Positions 45,194 to 54,159 of a stretch of 54,164 nucleotides of DNA are shown here, one piece after another. The stretch lies in NCBI RefSeq assembly GCF_000285555.1, contig NZ_HE610997.1, positions 260,317-314,480 on the forward strand, written 5' to 3'. The notes below the pieces were generated by a model. The model was not told where the DNA came from. It searched no databases and saw only the letters and a list, made by a program, of their open reading frames with translations. Made by a program: the position numbers and the translations under genes. The DNA comes from Kurthia massiliensis (GTDB lineage: Bacteria; Bacillota; Bacilli; Bacillales_A; Planococcaceae). Each line of letters opens with the position of its first letter. The first letter of the stretch is position 1.

Positions 45194-46540
45194 TTATTCC
45201 TCCCTTTGAACGGCTGTAACGGTTGCTGTAATTTGACCATCAGCTACGTGAATCGTCACGTCGTCTGTCGTTTCCACATCGTTCGTAGACATGATCACTT
45301 GTCGTTCTTTATTATATACGATGCTATAGCCACGCTCCATGACGGATAATGGATTTAGTGCACTCAATGTACGAATGGCACGATCAAATTGGCTCGCTTT
45401 TTGATCCACTAATTTTCGCATCGCGTTTTCTAAACGTGCTGTCACATTCGCCACACGTTGTTGTTCCAATTGCACTGTTGCAAGTGGCATTTGTCGTGTT
45501 AAACGTGCTGTTAGACGTTCTAACTGTTGTTGTTGCTTCGTTATGTGACGTTCTGTAGCTAATTGTAATTGTTCATCTAAACGGACTAAGCGCTCCTCAA
45601 AAGGGCGATACATACGCTCTGGATAGCTCATCGGATAAGCGTTCATTAATTGTTGTAGACGTTTTTTTGCACGGTCAAGTTGCGTATTTGCAACGTACAT
45701 GATCCGCGCTTCATAATCTGTCACACGCTGACGTAACGCCAATACGTCAGGTACGGCCATTTTTGCTGCCCCTGTCGGTGTTGGTGCACGTAAGTCAGCT
45801 GCAAAGTCAGCAATCGTCGTATCCGTTTCATGGCCGACACCACTAATAATCGGAATGCGACTTTCAAAAATAGCGCGTGCGACAATTTCTTCATTAAACG
45901 CCCATAAATCTTCAATAGAGCCACCGCCACGTCCCACAATTAGCGTATCAATGCCACCGAGTGCATTTGCTTGTCGGATGGACTGTACGATGCTCGCTGC
46001 AGCGCGCTCGCCTTGTACGAGCGTCGGAAAAATATAAACATCGGCTAACGGATAGTGACGTTTTAACGTCGTACAAATATCTCGAATCGCCGCCCCTGTC
46101 GTTGCTGTTACGACGCCAATTGCTGTCGGATATGCTGGTATTGGTTGTTTAAATCGTTCGTCAAAAAGCCCTTCTTTTGCAAGTTGTTCTTTTAACTGTT
46201 CAAATGCTAAATATAAGCTGCCGACACCATCAGGCTCCATATTCGTTGCGTAAAATTGATATGTACCTCCGCGCTCGTACACATTCACATACCCTTCAGT
46301 CAGCACTTTCATACCTTCTTCAGCACGGAATTTCAAACGCTCGGCATCACGCTTATACATCATGCCTTTGATTTGTGCGCGATCGTCTTTCAACGTGAAA
46401 TATAAGTGTCCAGACGTATGATGTTTCACATTTGAAAGCTCACCTTTGACGTATACCTTTTTTAAATAAGGATCGGCATCAAATTTACGCTTTATGTACT
46501 TCGTTAACGCTTCAACCGTTAAATAAGCTTCACTCATCAT
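45194..46540 (-). CDS. xseA: exodeoxyribonuclease VII large subunit
   Basis: 448 residues. An N-terminal OB-fold (about 5-100, 'YVKGELSNVKHHTSGHLYFTLKD' region), the catalytic domain (about 120-310) with 'GVVTATTGAAIRDI', 'VGRGGGSIEDLWAFN' and 'SGVGHETDTTIADF', then a long coiled-coil and C-terminal 'PLSVMERGYSIVY'. AAGGAG precedes two adjacent ATGs; either may be used. An 86-bp inverted-repeat element separates it from folD upstream, ending in a T-run that could terminate or attenuate transcription. Confidence 0.96.
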   Translation of the reverse strand: MMSEAYLTVEALTKYIKRKFDADPYLKKVYVKGELSNVKHHTSGHLYFTLKDDRAQIKGMMYKRDAERLKFRAEEGMKVLTEGYVNVYERGGTYQFYATNMEPDGVGSLYLAFEQLKEQLAKEGLFDERFKQPIPAYPTAIGVVTATTGAAIRDICTTLKRHYPLADVYIFPTLVQGERAAASIVQSIRQANALGGIDTLIVGRGGGSIEDLWAFNEEIVARAIFESRIPIISGVGHETDTTIADFAADLRAPTPTGAAKMAVPDVLALRQRVTDYEARIMYVANTQLDRAKKRLQQLMNAYPMSYPERMYRPFEERLVRLDEQLQLATERHITKQQQQLERLTARLTRQMPLATVQLEQQRVANVTARLENAMRKLVDQKASQFDRAIRTLSALNPLSVMERGYSIVYNKERQVIMSTNDVETTDDVTIHVADGQITATVTAVQREE

Positions 46541-46567
46541 CTCACGCTCCTTTTATATCATAAAAAA

Positions 46568-46653
46568 AGAGGATGTCCTAAACTGGACAACCTTTCACAG
46601 TCGAGCTATTGCTCACTAAATGGAAAGATTGGCACTTTAGGGACACCCCCTCT
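46568..46653. repeat. 86-bp imperfect inverted-repeat element (MITE-like or terminator)
   Basis: The ends form an imperfect inverted repeat of about 30 bases: left AGAGGATGTCC-TAAACTGGACAACCTTTC and, read inward from the right, AGAGGGGGTGTCC-CTAAAGTGCCAATCTTTC. Only about 25 bases lie between the arms. On the minus strand a T-run follows, so the hairpin can work as a terminator between folD and xseA. GGTGTCC-rich ends are seen in some Firmicutes insertion sequences. No target-site duplication was found, and no second copy exists in this window. Confidence 0.5.
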
Positions 46654-46693
46654 GTGTTACTATTCATTTTAACGTAATGAAAGAAATTTGTCT

Positions 46694-47563
46694 TTATGAA
46701 AGCTTTTGTTTCGCTGATTGTACAGTGTTTTCTAATAGCATCGTAATCGTCATCGGACCGACGCCACCAGGAACCGGTGTAATTTGCGAAACTGTGTCTA
46801 ATACGTCATCAAAATCAACGTCGCCACATAGCTTACCATTTTCATCAACATTGATACCAACGTCAATAATTACGGCGCCTTCTTTCACATGTTCTTTTTT
46901 AATCATTTTAGCGCGGCCTGTTGCGACAACTAAAATGTCTGCTTGCTTCGTAATAGCTGCCAAATCTGGTGTTTTTGAATGAGCATATGTAACTGTTGCA
47001 TCTTTTTGCAATAGTAATTGTCCCATTGGAACACCGACGATATGGCTACGTCCCACAATAACGGCATGTTTCCCGCGAATGTCTACATTAGAATACTCTA
47101 ACATTTTCATGACTCCGTGTGGCGTACATGGTAAAAATGTTTCTTGTCCAAGAATCATTTTACCAACGCTGATTGGGTGGAAACCGTCGACATCTTTCTC
47201 CGGTGCAATCGCCGCAATCACAGCGTCCTCGTTGATGTGTTTTGGAAGTGGTAACTGTACTAAAATACCATCAATGGCTTCTTCTCCATTTAACTTCTCA
47301 ATTTGCGCTAATAAGTCTTGTTCTGTCGTTTCTGCTGGTAATTTAATCAGTTCAGAATAAATCCCCAGTTTCGCGCAAGATTTTTGCTTATTAGAAACAT
47401 ATTTCTGTGAAGCTGGATCCTCGCCTACTAAAATAACTGCTAAACCTGGTGTAATACCTTGTTCTTGTAATGCATTGACTTCTGCTTGAATTGACGTACG
47501 AATCGCATTGCCAATTTCTTTACCGTTAATGAGCTTACTAGAGTTAATTAGCTTACTTGACAT
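46694..47563 (-). CDS. folD: bifunctional methylenetetrahydrofolate dehydrogenase/cyclohydrolase
   Basis: A 289-residue FolD that interconverts 5,10-methylene- and 10-formyl-tetrahydrofolate using NADP. Motifs: 'YVSNKQKSCAKLGI' with the catalytic lysine (about 53-66), 'VQLPLPKHI', 'DVDGFHPISVG', 'VIVGRSHIVGVPMGQLL' (NADP) and 'TPVPGGVGPMTI'. The N-terminus carries a tandem SKLINS/SKLING duplication, a short addition to the family's usual start. GGGAG is 11 bases before the ATG. It follows nusB by 75 bp. Confidence 0.96.
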   Translation of the reverse strand: MSSKLINSSKLINGKEIGNAIRTSIQAEVNALQEQGITPGLAVILVGEDPASQKYVSNKQKSCAKLGIYSELIKLPAETTEQDLLAQIEKLNGEEAIDGILVQLPLPKHINEDAVIAAIAPEKDVDGFHPISVGKMILGQETFLPCTPHGVMKMLEYSNVDIRGKHAVIVGRSHIVGVPMGQLLLQKDATVTYAHSKTPDLAAITKQADILVVATGRAKMIKKEHVKEGAVIIDVGINVDENGKLCGDVDFDDVLDTVSQITPVPGGVGPMTITMLLENTVQSAKQKLS

Positions 47564-47638
47564 GTGTTAAAACACTCCCAAATTCAATTTGTATATAGAA
47601 ACGCAACTTATGCTGCGGAACTACCACCACGACTGGTA

Positions 47639-48022
47639 TTAAGCTTGATATTTAGAAAGAACACCATTGACGAATTTGCTTGATTTATCATCACCGAAAG
47701 TTTTTGATAATTCAATTGCTTCGTTCATCACGACGCTTTGTGGTGTGTCAGGTGTGTAAAGTAATTCATATACAGCTAAACGTAAAATTGTACGATCTAC
47801 TTTCGCTAAACGATTTAAAGACCAATTTTCAAGTTTGTCTGTAAGAGAAGCGTCAATTGCTTCTTGGTTTTCTACTGTACCACGTACCACTTGCTCAAAG
47901 AATGCATCTGTTTTTTCTTCCTCTAACACATAGGCCATTGCTTCTTCAATTGTTAATTCAGTACCTTCTAATTGGAATAAAGTTTGTACTGCTTTTTCAC
48001 GCGCTTCACGTCGCTTCATCAT
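47639..48022 (-). CDS. nusB: transcription antitermination protein NusB
   Basis: 127 residues, all-helical, with the family start 'RREAREKAVQTLFQLEG' (boxA RNA contact) and 'DRTILRLAVYELLYTPDTP' with 'VVMNEAIELSKTFGDDKSSKFVNGVL' regions. It supports rRNA antitermination with NusE. AAAGGAG lies 11 bases before the ATG. The gene starts a transcription unit after the yqhY terminator and probably continues into folD. Confidence 0.95.
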   Translation of the reverse strand: MMKRREAREKAVQTLFQLEGTELTIEEAMAYVLEEEKTDAFFEQVVRGTVENQEAIDASLTDKLENWSLNRLAKVDRTILRLAVYELLYTPDTPQSVVMNEAIELSKTFGDDKSSKFVNGVLSKYQA

Positions 48023-48242
48023 GTCGTTTCGTTCTCCTTTATACTACTACAATTCTTGTCATTTTCAGTTAAATTGCCGAAAGTTAGCAGACAATTGCGA
48101 AAATCACTGAATTGTACAGTGTTTCATTAGTTTACATATAGCATATAGTTTATCACAAATTGTCGAATATGTGCAGTTCGAATGCAACTTTCGGATTTTT
48201 GCATCATTCACCGAACACAATCTAGCAAATCTCCACTAAAAA

Positions 48243-48270
48243 AAGGAGCCGCCACAATGGGCAACTCCTT
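48243..48270 (-). terminator. terminator after yqhY
   Basis: An 11-bp stem (AAGGAG...CTCCTT with two G-U and three G-C inner pairs) and a 6-base loop, with a T-run on the minus strand. It closes the accB-accC-yqhY operon. Confidence 0.85.
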
Positions 48271-48285
48271 CTTACCGGGCACAAG

Positions 48286-48690
48286 TTATTCAGCTTTTTG
48301 TTGCTCTTGCTCGAATTGAATACCAGTAATATGCACATTAACTTCTTTCGTCGTTAATGCTGTCATGTTTTCGATTGATTCACGGATTTGGCGTTGTACT
48401 TTCGCAGCAACTTTCGCTACTTGAGCACCGTATTGTACGACACAATATACATCAATGATTAGACCATCTGCAGTCCATTCTGTTTTGATCCCTTTACCGT
48501 GTACTTTTTTACCGAATTTTTCAGCTACGCCTGATGCAAAGTTTCCTCGTGTTCCGAAGATTCCTTCTACTTCTGTAGTTGCAATACCTGCAATAACTTC
48601 AATGACTTCTGGCGCGACTTCAATACTGCCTAGTTCTTCTTTACCTGCTGGTGTCATTTGAGGTAATGATTTCACAACTTGTTCAGCCAT
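48286..48690 (-). CDS. yqhY: Asp23/Gls24-family envelope stress protein (YqhY)
   Basis: 134 residues with the Asp23/Gls24 core: 'GSIEVAPEVIEVIAGIATTEVEGIFG' (about 21-46) and 'GLIIDVYCVVQYGAQVAKVAAKVQRQI' region (about 75-102). The tail is acidic. It sits directly downstream of accC, the conserved position of YqhY in Bacilli, where it is thought to affect acetyl-CoA carboxylase; the mechanism is not settled. AAGGGGC precedes the ATG. It is the last gene of its operon. Confidence 0.94.
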   Translation of the reverse strand: MAEQVVKSLPQMTPAGKEELGSIEVAPEVIEVIAGIATTEVEGIFGTRGNFASGVAEKFGKKVHGKGIKTEWTADGLIIDVYCVVQYGAQVAKVAAKVQRQIRESIENMTALTTKEVNVHITGIQFEQEQQKAE

Positions 48691-48712
48691 TTTTTCATGC
48701 CCCTTCCTATTC

Positions 48713-50065
48713 TTATGAATTTAGAACGTCGTTTTCTTCAAGGAATTTCGTATTGAATTTACCTGATTTGAATACTTCGTTCTCCATTAATTTCTTATGG
48801 AAAGGAATTGTTGTTTTAATACCAGGACCCTCTACAACGAACTCGCCTAATGCACGGTGCATTTTTGCGATCGCTTTTTCACGAGTATCCGCATGTACGA
48901 TTAGTTTTGCAACCATTGAATCGTAGTATGGAGGGATCGTGTAACCTGCGTACATTGCTGAGTCGATACGAACACCGATACCACCTGGTGTGATGTAAGT
49001 ATCTACTTTACCAGCTGAAGGCATGAAGTTTTTGTATGGGTTTTCTGCGTTAATACGGCATTCGATTGCCCAACCATTCACTTTCACATCTTCTTGTTTA
49101 TACACTAATTCTTCACCAGATGCAATTCTTAGTTGCCATTCAACTAAGTCTACACCAGTGATTAATTCAGTTACTGGGTGTTCTACTTGGATACGTGTAT
49201 TCATTTCCATGAAGTAGAATTTATCTTCTGTATAGTCGTAAATGAATTCACAAGTACCAGCACCACGGTAGCCACATGCTAACGCTGCTTTCACTGCTGC
49301 TTCACCCATTTCTGCACGACGTTCTTCAGATAATGCTGGAGACGGTGCTTCTTCGACTAATTTTTGCATACGGCGTTGAACTGTACAGTCACGTTCACCT
49401 AAGTGAATTGTGTTGCCGTAGTTATCTGCTAATACTTGAATTTCGCAGTGACGGAAGTATTCGATGAATTTTTCTAGGTACACCCCTGGATTACCGAAAG
49501 CAGCTGCTGCTTCTTTTTGTGTAATCTCAATACCTTTTACTAAATCCTCTTCAGTACGTGCAACACGGATACCTTTACCGCCGCCGCCTGCTGTTGCTTT
49601 AATAATTACTGGGTAACCAATTTTTGCTGCCCATTCTTTACCTGTTTCAATATCAGGAACGATACCTGTACCAGGAACTAATGGCACGTTAGCTGCCGCC
49701 ATCGTGTCACGTGCAACGTCTTTAATACCCATTACTTTAATAGAGTCTGATTTTGGTCCGATGAATGTAATTCCTTCGTTTTCACAAGCTAATGCGAAGT
49801 CAACGTTTTCTGCAAGGAAACCGTAACCTGGATGGATACCATCAGCACCTACTTTTTTCGCTACAGTGATTAAGCGATCGATACGTAAGTAGCTATCAGA
49901 TGATGATTTTGGTCCAATGCAATATGCTTCGTCAGCTAATTGTACGTGAAGTGCGTCTTTGTCAGCTTCAGAATAAACCGCTACTGACTCGATGCCTAAT
50001 TCTTTACAAGCACGGATAATACGTACCGCGATTTCGCCACGGTTGGCAATTAATACTTTTTTCAT
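48713..50065 (-). CDS. accC: acetyl-CoA carboxylase, biotin carboxylase subunit
   Basis: A 450-residue ATP-grasp enzyme that carboxylates the biotin of AccB. The N-terminal '[20 protein letters not shown]' region, '[10 protein letters not shown]', the ATP loop '[14 protein letters not shown]' (about 155-168), '[16 protein letters not shown]' (about 285-300) and '[13 protein letters not shown]' are all intact. The length is standard. GGGGGAG precedes the ATG, 14 bp after accB. It could also serve the propionyl-CoA carboxyltransferase, which has no dedicated partner in the window; that is speculation. Confidence 0.97.
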   Translation of the reverse strand: MKKVLIANRGEIAVRIIRACKELGIESVAVYSEADKDALHVQLADEAYCIGPKSSSDSYLRIDRLITVAKKVGADGIHPGYGFLAENVDFALACENEGITFIGPKSDSIKVMGIKDVARDTMAAANVPLVPGTGIVPDIETGKEWAAKIGYPVIIKATAGGGGKGIRVARTEEDLVKGIEITQKEAAAAFGNPGVYLEKFIEYFRHCEIQVLADNYGNTIHLGERDCTVQRRMQKLVEEAPSPALSEERRAEMGEAAVKAALACGYRGAGTCEFIYDYTEDKFYFMEMNTRIQVEHPVTELITGVDLVEWQLRIASGEELVYKQEDVKVNGWAIECRINAENPYKNFMPSAGKVDTYITPGGIGVRIDSAMYAGYTIPPYYDSMVAKLIVHADTREKAIAKMHRALGEFVVEGPGIKTTIPFHKKLMENEVFKSGKFNTKFLEENDVLNS

Positions 50066-50079
50066 CGAAGTTCTCCCCC

Positions 50080-50598
50080 TTAGGCTTCTTTAACTAGGAA
50101 TAGAGGTTGACCGTATTCAACTAACTCGCCATCTTTGACAAGGATTTCTACGATTTCGCCTGTTACTTCAGCTTCGATTTCGTTGAATAGTTTCATTGCT
50201 TCAACGATACATACTACTGATTCTTCTCCCACTTGATCGCCAACTTTCACGAATGCTGGAGAATCTGGGTCTGGAGATTGATAGAAAGTACCAACCATTG
50301 GAGATACGATTTTATGTAAGTTCGCATCAGTTGTAGCTTCCGCTTTTGGTGCTGGAGCTGCTTCTGCTTTAGGAGCCGCTGGAGCTGCTTGTGGTGCTGG
50401 AGCTGCTTCTGCTTTAGGAGCTTGAGGCGCTTGTGGTGCAACTGCTTGAGCTACCGCTTTAGGCGCTTCTGCTACGACAACTTGGCCAGCGTTCTTTTTA
50501 AGTTTTAATTTTGTACCCTCTTCGTTTAAAGTGAATTCGTCGATTGATGATGAATCGATTAATTTGATGATTTCACGAATCTCTTGAATTTTTAACAT
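50080..50598 (-). CDS. accB: acetyl-CoA carboxylase, biotin carboxyl carrier protein
   Basis: A 172-residue BCCP. The N-terminal helix '[21 protein letters not shown]' region is followed by a mobile Ala/Pro/Lys-rich linker (about 40-92) made of [14 protein letters not shown] repeats, and the biotinyl domain (about 93-172) with biotinylated K136 in 'EAMKLFNEI' and '[13 protein letters not shown]'. The linker is a little longer than in B. subtilis (159 residues total). GGGGAG precedes the ATG. It heads accB-accC-yqhY. spoIIIA genes, which sit upstream in B. subtilis, are absent. Confidence 0.97.
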   Translation of the reverse strand: MLKIQEIREIIKLIDSSSIDEFTLNEEGTKLKLKKNAGQVVVAEAPKAVAQAVAPQAPQAPKAEAAPAPQAAPAAPKAEAAPAPKAEATTDANLHKIVSPMVGTFYQSPDPDSPAFVKVGDQVGEESVVCIVEAMKLFNEIEAEVTGEIVEILVKDGELVEYGQPLFLVKEA

Positions 50599-50943
50599 AA
50601 CATTACTCCCCTAACGTCTGTGTATTATAATACAAAACCTATTGTACATCCTTTTTCGGAAAATTGTAACACTTTAGCTTAATTTAGATAAAAGTATCAA
50701 TAAATTAGAATTTTAACGCACTAATTAACTTTTATTTTTATTTTCATAATATTTACAATTAATTTTTTGTATATTCCCTATAAATGAAAGCGATATTACG
50801 ATCAGCCTAAAACGATAACATTTCTTCTGTACTGCAACAGTTTTTAGTTATTAGGAATTAAAATCAGATTGTATTACTTGGTGCTAATTTTACGTTAAAA
50901 TAAAACCTCTCATGAAATATGAGAGGTTTTACCCTAGCTTTGC
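50599..50943. other. gap between accB and efp where spoIIIAA-AH would lie
   Basis: 345 bp of AT-rich sequence with stops in every frame. It holds the efp terminator (50902-50930) and a candidate accB promoter: TTACAA (50664-50669) and TACAAT (50641-50646) on the minus strand, 17 bases apart. No coding remnant of a spoIIIA gene was recognisable. Confidence 0.6.
50902..50930 (-). terminator. terminator after efp
   Basis: AAAACCTCTCAT pairs with ATGAGAGGTTTT around a 6-base loop, with T residues following on the minus strand. Confidence 0.85.
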
Positions 50944-51501
50944 TTACGCACGAGATACGTAAGAACCATCAGCAGTGTTGATAACTAGTTTGTCGCCTTC
51001 GTTTACGAAGAATGGTACGTTGACTACAAGACCAGTTTCAAGTGTTGCTGGTTTAGAACCACCAGTAGCTGTATCACCTTTAATACCAGGTTCAGTTGCA
51101 GATACAACTAATTCTACTGTGTTTGGAAGATCGATACCAAGGATTTCGCCTTCGTAGCTCATGATGAATACTTCCATGTTTTCTAGTAAGAATTTTAATT
51201 CGTATTCTAATTGTTCTTCTGGGATTTCAATTTGTTCGTAAGATTCCATATCCATGAACGCGTGTTGACCGCCTGAAGCGTAAAGGTATTGCATTTTACG
51301 GTTGTCGATTTGTGCTTTTTCTACTTTTTCACCAGCACGGAAAGTTTTTTCAGTTACGTTGCCGTTACGTAAGTTACGTAATTTAGAACGTACGAAAGCT
51401 GCGCCTTTACCTGGTTTTACGTGTTGGAATTCGATAACACGGAAAAGGTTTCCTTCTACTAAAATTGTTAAGCCTGTTTTAAATTCGTTTACTGAAATCA
51501 T
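50944..51501 (-). CDS. efp: translation elongation factor P
   Basis: A 185-residue EF-P with three beta-barrel domains; it relieves ribosome stalling at polyproline. The tip loop is '[15 protein letters not shown]' with the modifiable Lys near residue 32. '[13 protein letters not shown]' and a C-terminal '[17 protein letters not shown]' fit the family. The ATG follows GGAGGAAA. It lies 27 bp downstream of the pepQ-like gene, as in B. subtilis. Confidence 0.97.
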   Translation of the reverse strand: MISVNEFKTGLTILVEGNLFRVIEFQHVKPGKGAAFVRSKLRNLRNGNVTEKTFRAGEKVEKAQIDNRKMQYLYASGGQHAFMDMESYEQIEIPEEQLEYELKFLLENMEVFIMSYEGEILGIDLPNTVELVVSATEPGIKGDTATGGSKPATLETGLVVNVPFFVNEGDKLVINTADGSYVSRA

Positions 51502-51528
51502 TACTAAATTTCCTCCAATTTATCTCGT

Positions 51529-52587
51529 TTATAAGATAATTAAATCTTTTTTGGCATGAGTCAGCAATTCATGTCCTGTCTCAGTGATTAATACGTCATC
51601 TTCAATACGGACGCCACCGACACCTGGAATATAAATGCCTGGCTCGCAAGTAACACACATCCCTGGCGCTAACGTATAGCCTGAGCGATATGATAATGCT
51701 GGGGCTTCATGTACTTCTCGACCAATCCCATGACCTGTTGAATGACCAAAAGCTTCCCCATAACCATTTTTCGTAATATAATCGCGTGCGACTGCATCAG
51801 CTTCGACACCAGTCATTCCTGGTTTTAAAGCTTCGACACCGCGGATTTGGGCATTTAAAACAATGTCGTAAATCTCCTTCAGTTGATCTGAAGGCTCCCC
51901 GACAGCAATTGTACGTGTTGTATCAGAAATATAGCCATTGTATAGGGCGCCAAAGTCTAAAGTGACAATGTCACCTTTTTCTATTATTTTATCAGTTGCT
52001 GTGCCATGTGGCAATGCTGAGCGCCATCCAGAGGCAACAATTGTATCAAATGAAGAACTTTTTGCGCCAAGTTTGCGCATGTAGTACTCCATTTCAGTTG
52101 ATACTTGTAATTCTGTCATACCTGGTTGAATGAATTGTAAAATATGTTCAAATGTATCGTCAACAATGCCGCAAGCGACCTTTATAATATTAATCTCTTC
52201 TGGCGTCTTAATCAAGCGTAATTTTTCAATTAACCCACCTACACCAACGATTTGCGCGTCAATATACTTATCAAATAGCTGATACATCGCAAATGTAACA
52301 TATTCTTTTTCAAAACCAACTGCTTTTAAGCCCGCTGTTTTTACTTCACGAACGACTTCTTCTAATAAAGTAGATTTACGTTCTACAAGGCGGAAACCTG
52401 ACGTTTCATGCTTCACTTGCTCTGTATAACGTGCATCTGTTAAAAAGATTGCTTCATTTTGTGTGATTAAAATGTAGCTGTCATCTCCTGTAAAACCTGA
52501 TAAGTAAGATACGTTAATTGGATTCGTTACGAGCATCGCATCGATATTGTGTGCCGCGAACTGATCGCGTAATTGTTGTACTTTCAT
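51529..52587 (-). CDS. M24-family Xaa-Pro peptidase (YqhT type)
   Basis: About 352 residues from the ATG at 52587, after GGGGAA, matching the Bacillus protein (353); the longer frame overlaps aroQ. A creatinase-like N-terminal domain (about 1-120) is followed by the pita-bread catalytic domain. The metal ligands are visible in 'TLDFGALYNGYISDTTRT', 'FGHSTGHGIGREVHE' and 'VTCEPGIYIPGVGGVRIEDD'. It cleaves Xaa-Pro peptides. It lies between aroQ and efp. Confidence 0.95.
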   Translation of the reverse strand: MKVQQLRDQFAAHNIDAMLVTNPINVSYLSGFTGDDSYILITQNEAIFLTDARYTEQVKHETSGFRLVERKSTLLEEVVREVKTAGLKAVGFEKEYVTFAMYQLFDKYIDAQIVGVGGLIEKLRLIKTPEEINIIKVACGIVDDTFEHILQFIQPGMTELQVSTEMEYYMRKLGAKSSSFDTIVASGWRSALPHGTATDKIIEKGDIVTLDFGALYNGYISDTTRTIAVGEPSDQLKEIYDIVLNAQIRGVEALKPGMTGVEADAVARDYITKNGYGEAFGHSTGHGIGREVHEAPALSYRSGYTLAPGMCVTCEPGIYIPGVGGVRIEDDVLITETGHELLTHAKKDLIIL

Positions 52588-52600
52588 TTTAATTCCCCTT

Positions 52601-53032
52601 TTATGTTGTTTGTAAAAACATGCGTAAAGCTGCTTGATAACCGAATGTGCCCAGTCCTGTAATTTGACCAACACATACAGGTGCTAAATAAGAATGATGG
52701 CGGAATGCTTCACGCTTATGTACGTTTGAAATATGAACTTCTATTACCGGCACTTCTACCCCTGCGATACAATCGCGAAGTGCAACACTCGTATGTGTAT
52801 ACGCCCCTGGATTAAAAATAATACCATCAATATCGCCATCTTCAGCTTCATAAATCCAATCGATCAATTGCCCTTCATGATTTGATTGTTTCAATTCAAG
52901 TTCTGCGCCAAATTCAGCAGCTAGTGCGCGTAAATCACGTTCAATATCCGCTAGCGTTTCATGGCCGTAAATATCAGGCTCGCGTTTTCCAAGACGTTGT
53001 AAGTTTGGCCCATTTAAACATAAGTATTTCAC
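52601..53032 (-). CDS. aroQ: 3-dehydroquinate dehydratase, type II
   Basis: About 143 residues from the GTG at 53032; the GTG at 53041 directly abuts AAGGAA, so the inner one has better spacing. It catalyses step three of the shikimate pathway. Motifs: '[20 protein letters not shown]' (catalytic Arg/Tyr region), '[12 protein letters not shown]', '[17 protein letters not shown]' and '[16 protein letters not shown]'. The length is normal for a dodecameric type II enzyme. It is divergent from yqhQ and 13 bp upstream of the Xaa-Pro peptidase. Confidence 0.95.
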   Translation of the reverse strand: MKYLCLNGPNLQRLGKREPDIYGHETLADIERDLRALAAEFGAELELKQSNHEGQLIDWIYEAEDGDIDGIIFNPGAYTHTSVALRDCIAGVEVPVIEVHISNVHKREAFRHHSYLAPVCVGQITGLGTFGYQAALRMFLQTT

Positions 53033-53181
53033 GTACGACACTTCCTTTTTTCAGTTTATTCTTACATTTTAGCACATTATTTCGGATATTGAAGTATTAG
53101 AAGACGCTTTTTGTAGAGAATTTGTCATGTTTTTAGTACAATAAAAGCAGTTTGAACTTACATAAGAGAGCGGTGTTTTAT

Positions 53182-54159
53182 ATGAGTGAATCAAAACCAC
53201 CGATTTACGGCGGTCAAGCACTAGTAGAAGGCGTTATGATGGGTGGCGGTAAGCATACAGTATCAGCCATTCGTCGCAATGACGGTTCTGTTGATTATTA
53301 TTACGCAGAGCGCAAGCAAAACCCGACGCTACAAAAATTGAAAAAAGTACCTTTCGTTCGCGGAATTGTCGCTATTATTGAGTCAGCAGCGAACGGCTCA
53401 AAACATTTACAATTTGCGAGTGATCGCTACAACGTCAATCCAGGTGAAGAACAACAAGCATTAGCCGACCAAGCACAACCTAGTAAAATGCAAATATGGC
53501 TCGGTGTTGCAGCAATTGGTGTGTTATCATTTTTATTTGGTAAATTTATTTTCACATTAATTCCGGTATTTTTAGCACAGGCATTTCACGGCATTTTTCC
53601 TGGGCATGTTGCACAAGTATTACTGGAAAGTTTGTTTAAATTAGTGCTACTCCTAAGCTACATTTATTTAGTATCTTTAACACCTATTATTAAAAGGACC
53701 TTTCAATACCACGGTTCTGAACATAAAGTCATCAATTGCTTTGAAAATGGCTTGCCATTAACTGTAGCAAACGTTCAAAAACAAACGCGCCTACATTATC
53801 GTTGTGGTTCTAGCTTTATTTTATTTACAGTATTCGTCGGCATGATTATTTATTTCTTCGTACCGAGTGATCCATTTTGGTTACGTATCGTCAACCGTAT
53901 CATTTTAATTCCAGTCGTCCTTGGCGTGTCATTCGAAGTACTACAAGCGACAAATGCATGTCGTAACATTCCCATATTACGCATCCTCGGTTACCCTGGC
54001 TTATGGCTACAACTATTAACAACAAAAGAGCCAACAGACGATCAAGTAGAAATTGCGATTGCTTCATTTAATAAATTACGCGAAGTTGAGCAAGATCCAT
54101 CTATCATTCATACATTAAATACAGATGAACATATGCACCCAGTTGAAAAACAAGCATAA
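53182..54159 (+). CDS. yqhQ: YqhQ-like membrane protein (DUF1385)
   Basis: About 325 residues from the ATG at 53182; an upstream TTG in frame is less likely. 'YGGQALVEGVMMGGGKHTV' opens the DUF1385 signature, followed by 'YRCGSSFILFTVFVGMIIYF' and 'YHGSEHKVINCFE'. Five or so membrane helices lie at about 105-130, 145-170, 210-230 and 240-265. Function unknown; it is a conserved neighbour of aroQ in Bacilli. The ribosome site is weak (GCGGTG). The gene ends 5 bases before the window ends. Confidence 0.92.
   Translation: MSESKPPIYGGQALVEGVMMGGGKHTVSAIRRNDGSVDYYYAERKQNPTLQKLKKVPFVRGIVAIIESAANGSKHLQFASDRYNVNPGEEQQALADQAQPSKMQIWLGVAAIGVLSFLFGKFIFTLIPVFLAQAFHGIFPGHVAQVLLESLFKLVLLLSYIYLVSLTPIIKRTFQYHGSEHKVINCFENGLPLTVANVQKQTRLHYRCGSSFILFTVFVGMIIYFFVPSDPFWLRIVNRIILIPVVLGVSFEVLQATNACRNIPILRILGYPGLWLQLLTTKEPTDDQVEIAIASFNKLREVEQDPSIIHTLNTDEHMHPVEKQA

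Noticed and set aside
48161..48167. TGTCGAA, the core of a Spo0A box, upstream of nusB
   Set aside because: A 7-base core is expected several times by chance in 54 kb, and nusB is not a known Spo0A target.
50640..50940. Possible decayed spoIIIAH fragment between accB and efp
   Set aside because: Stops occur in all frames at short intervals and no recognisable peptide remains, so only absence can be stated.
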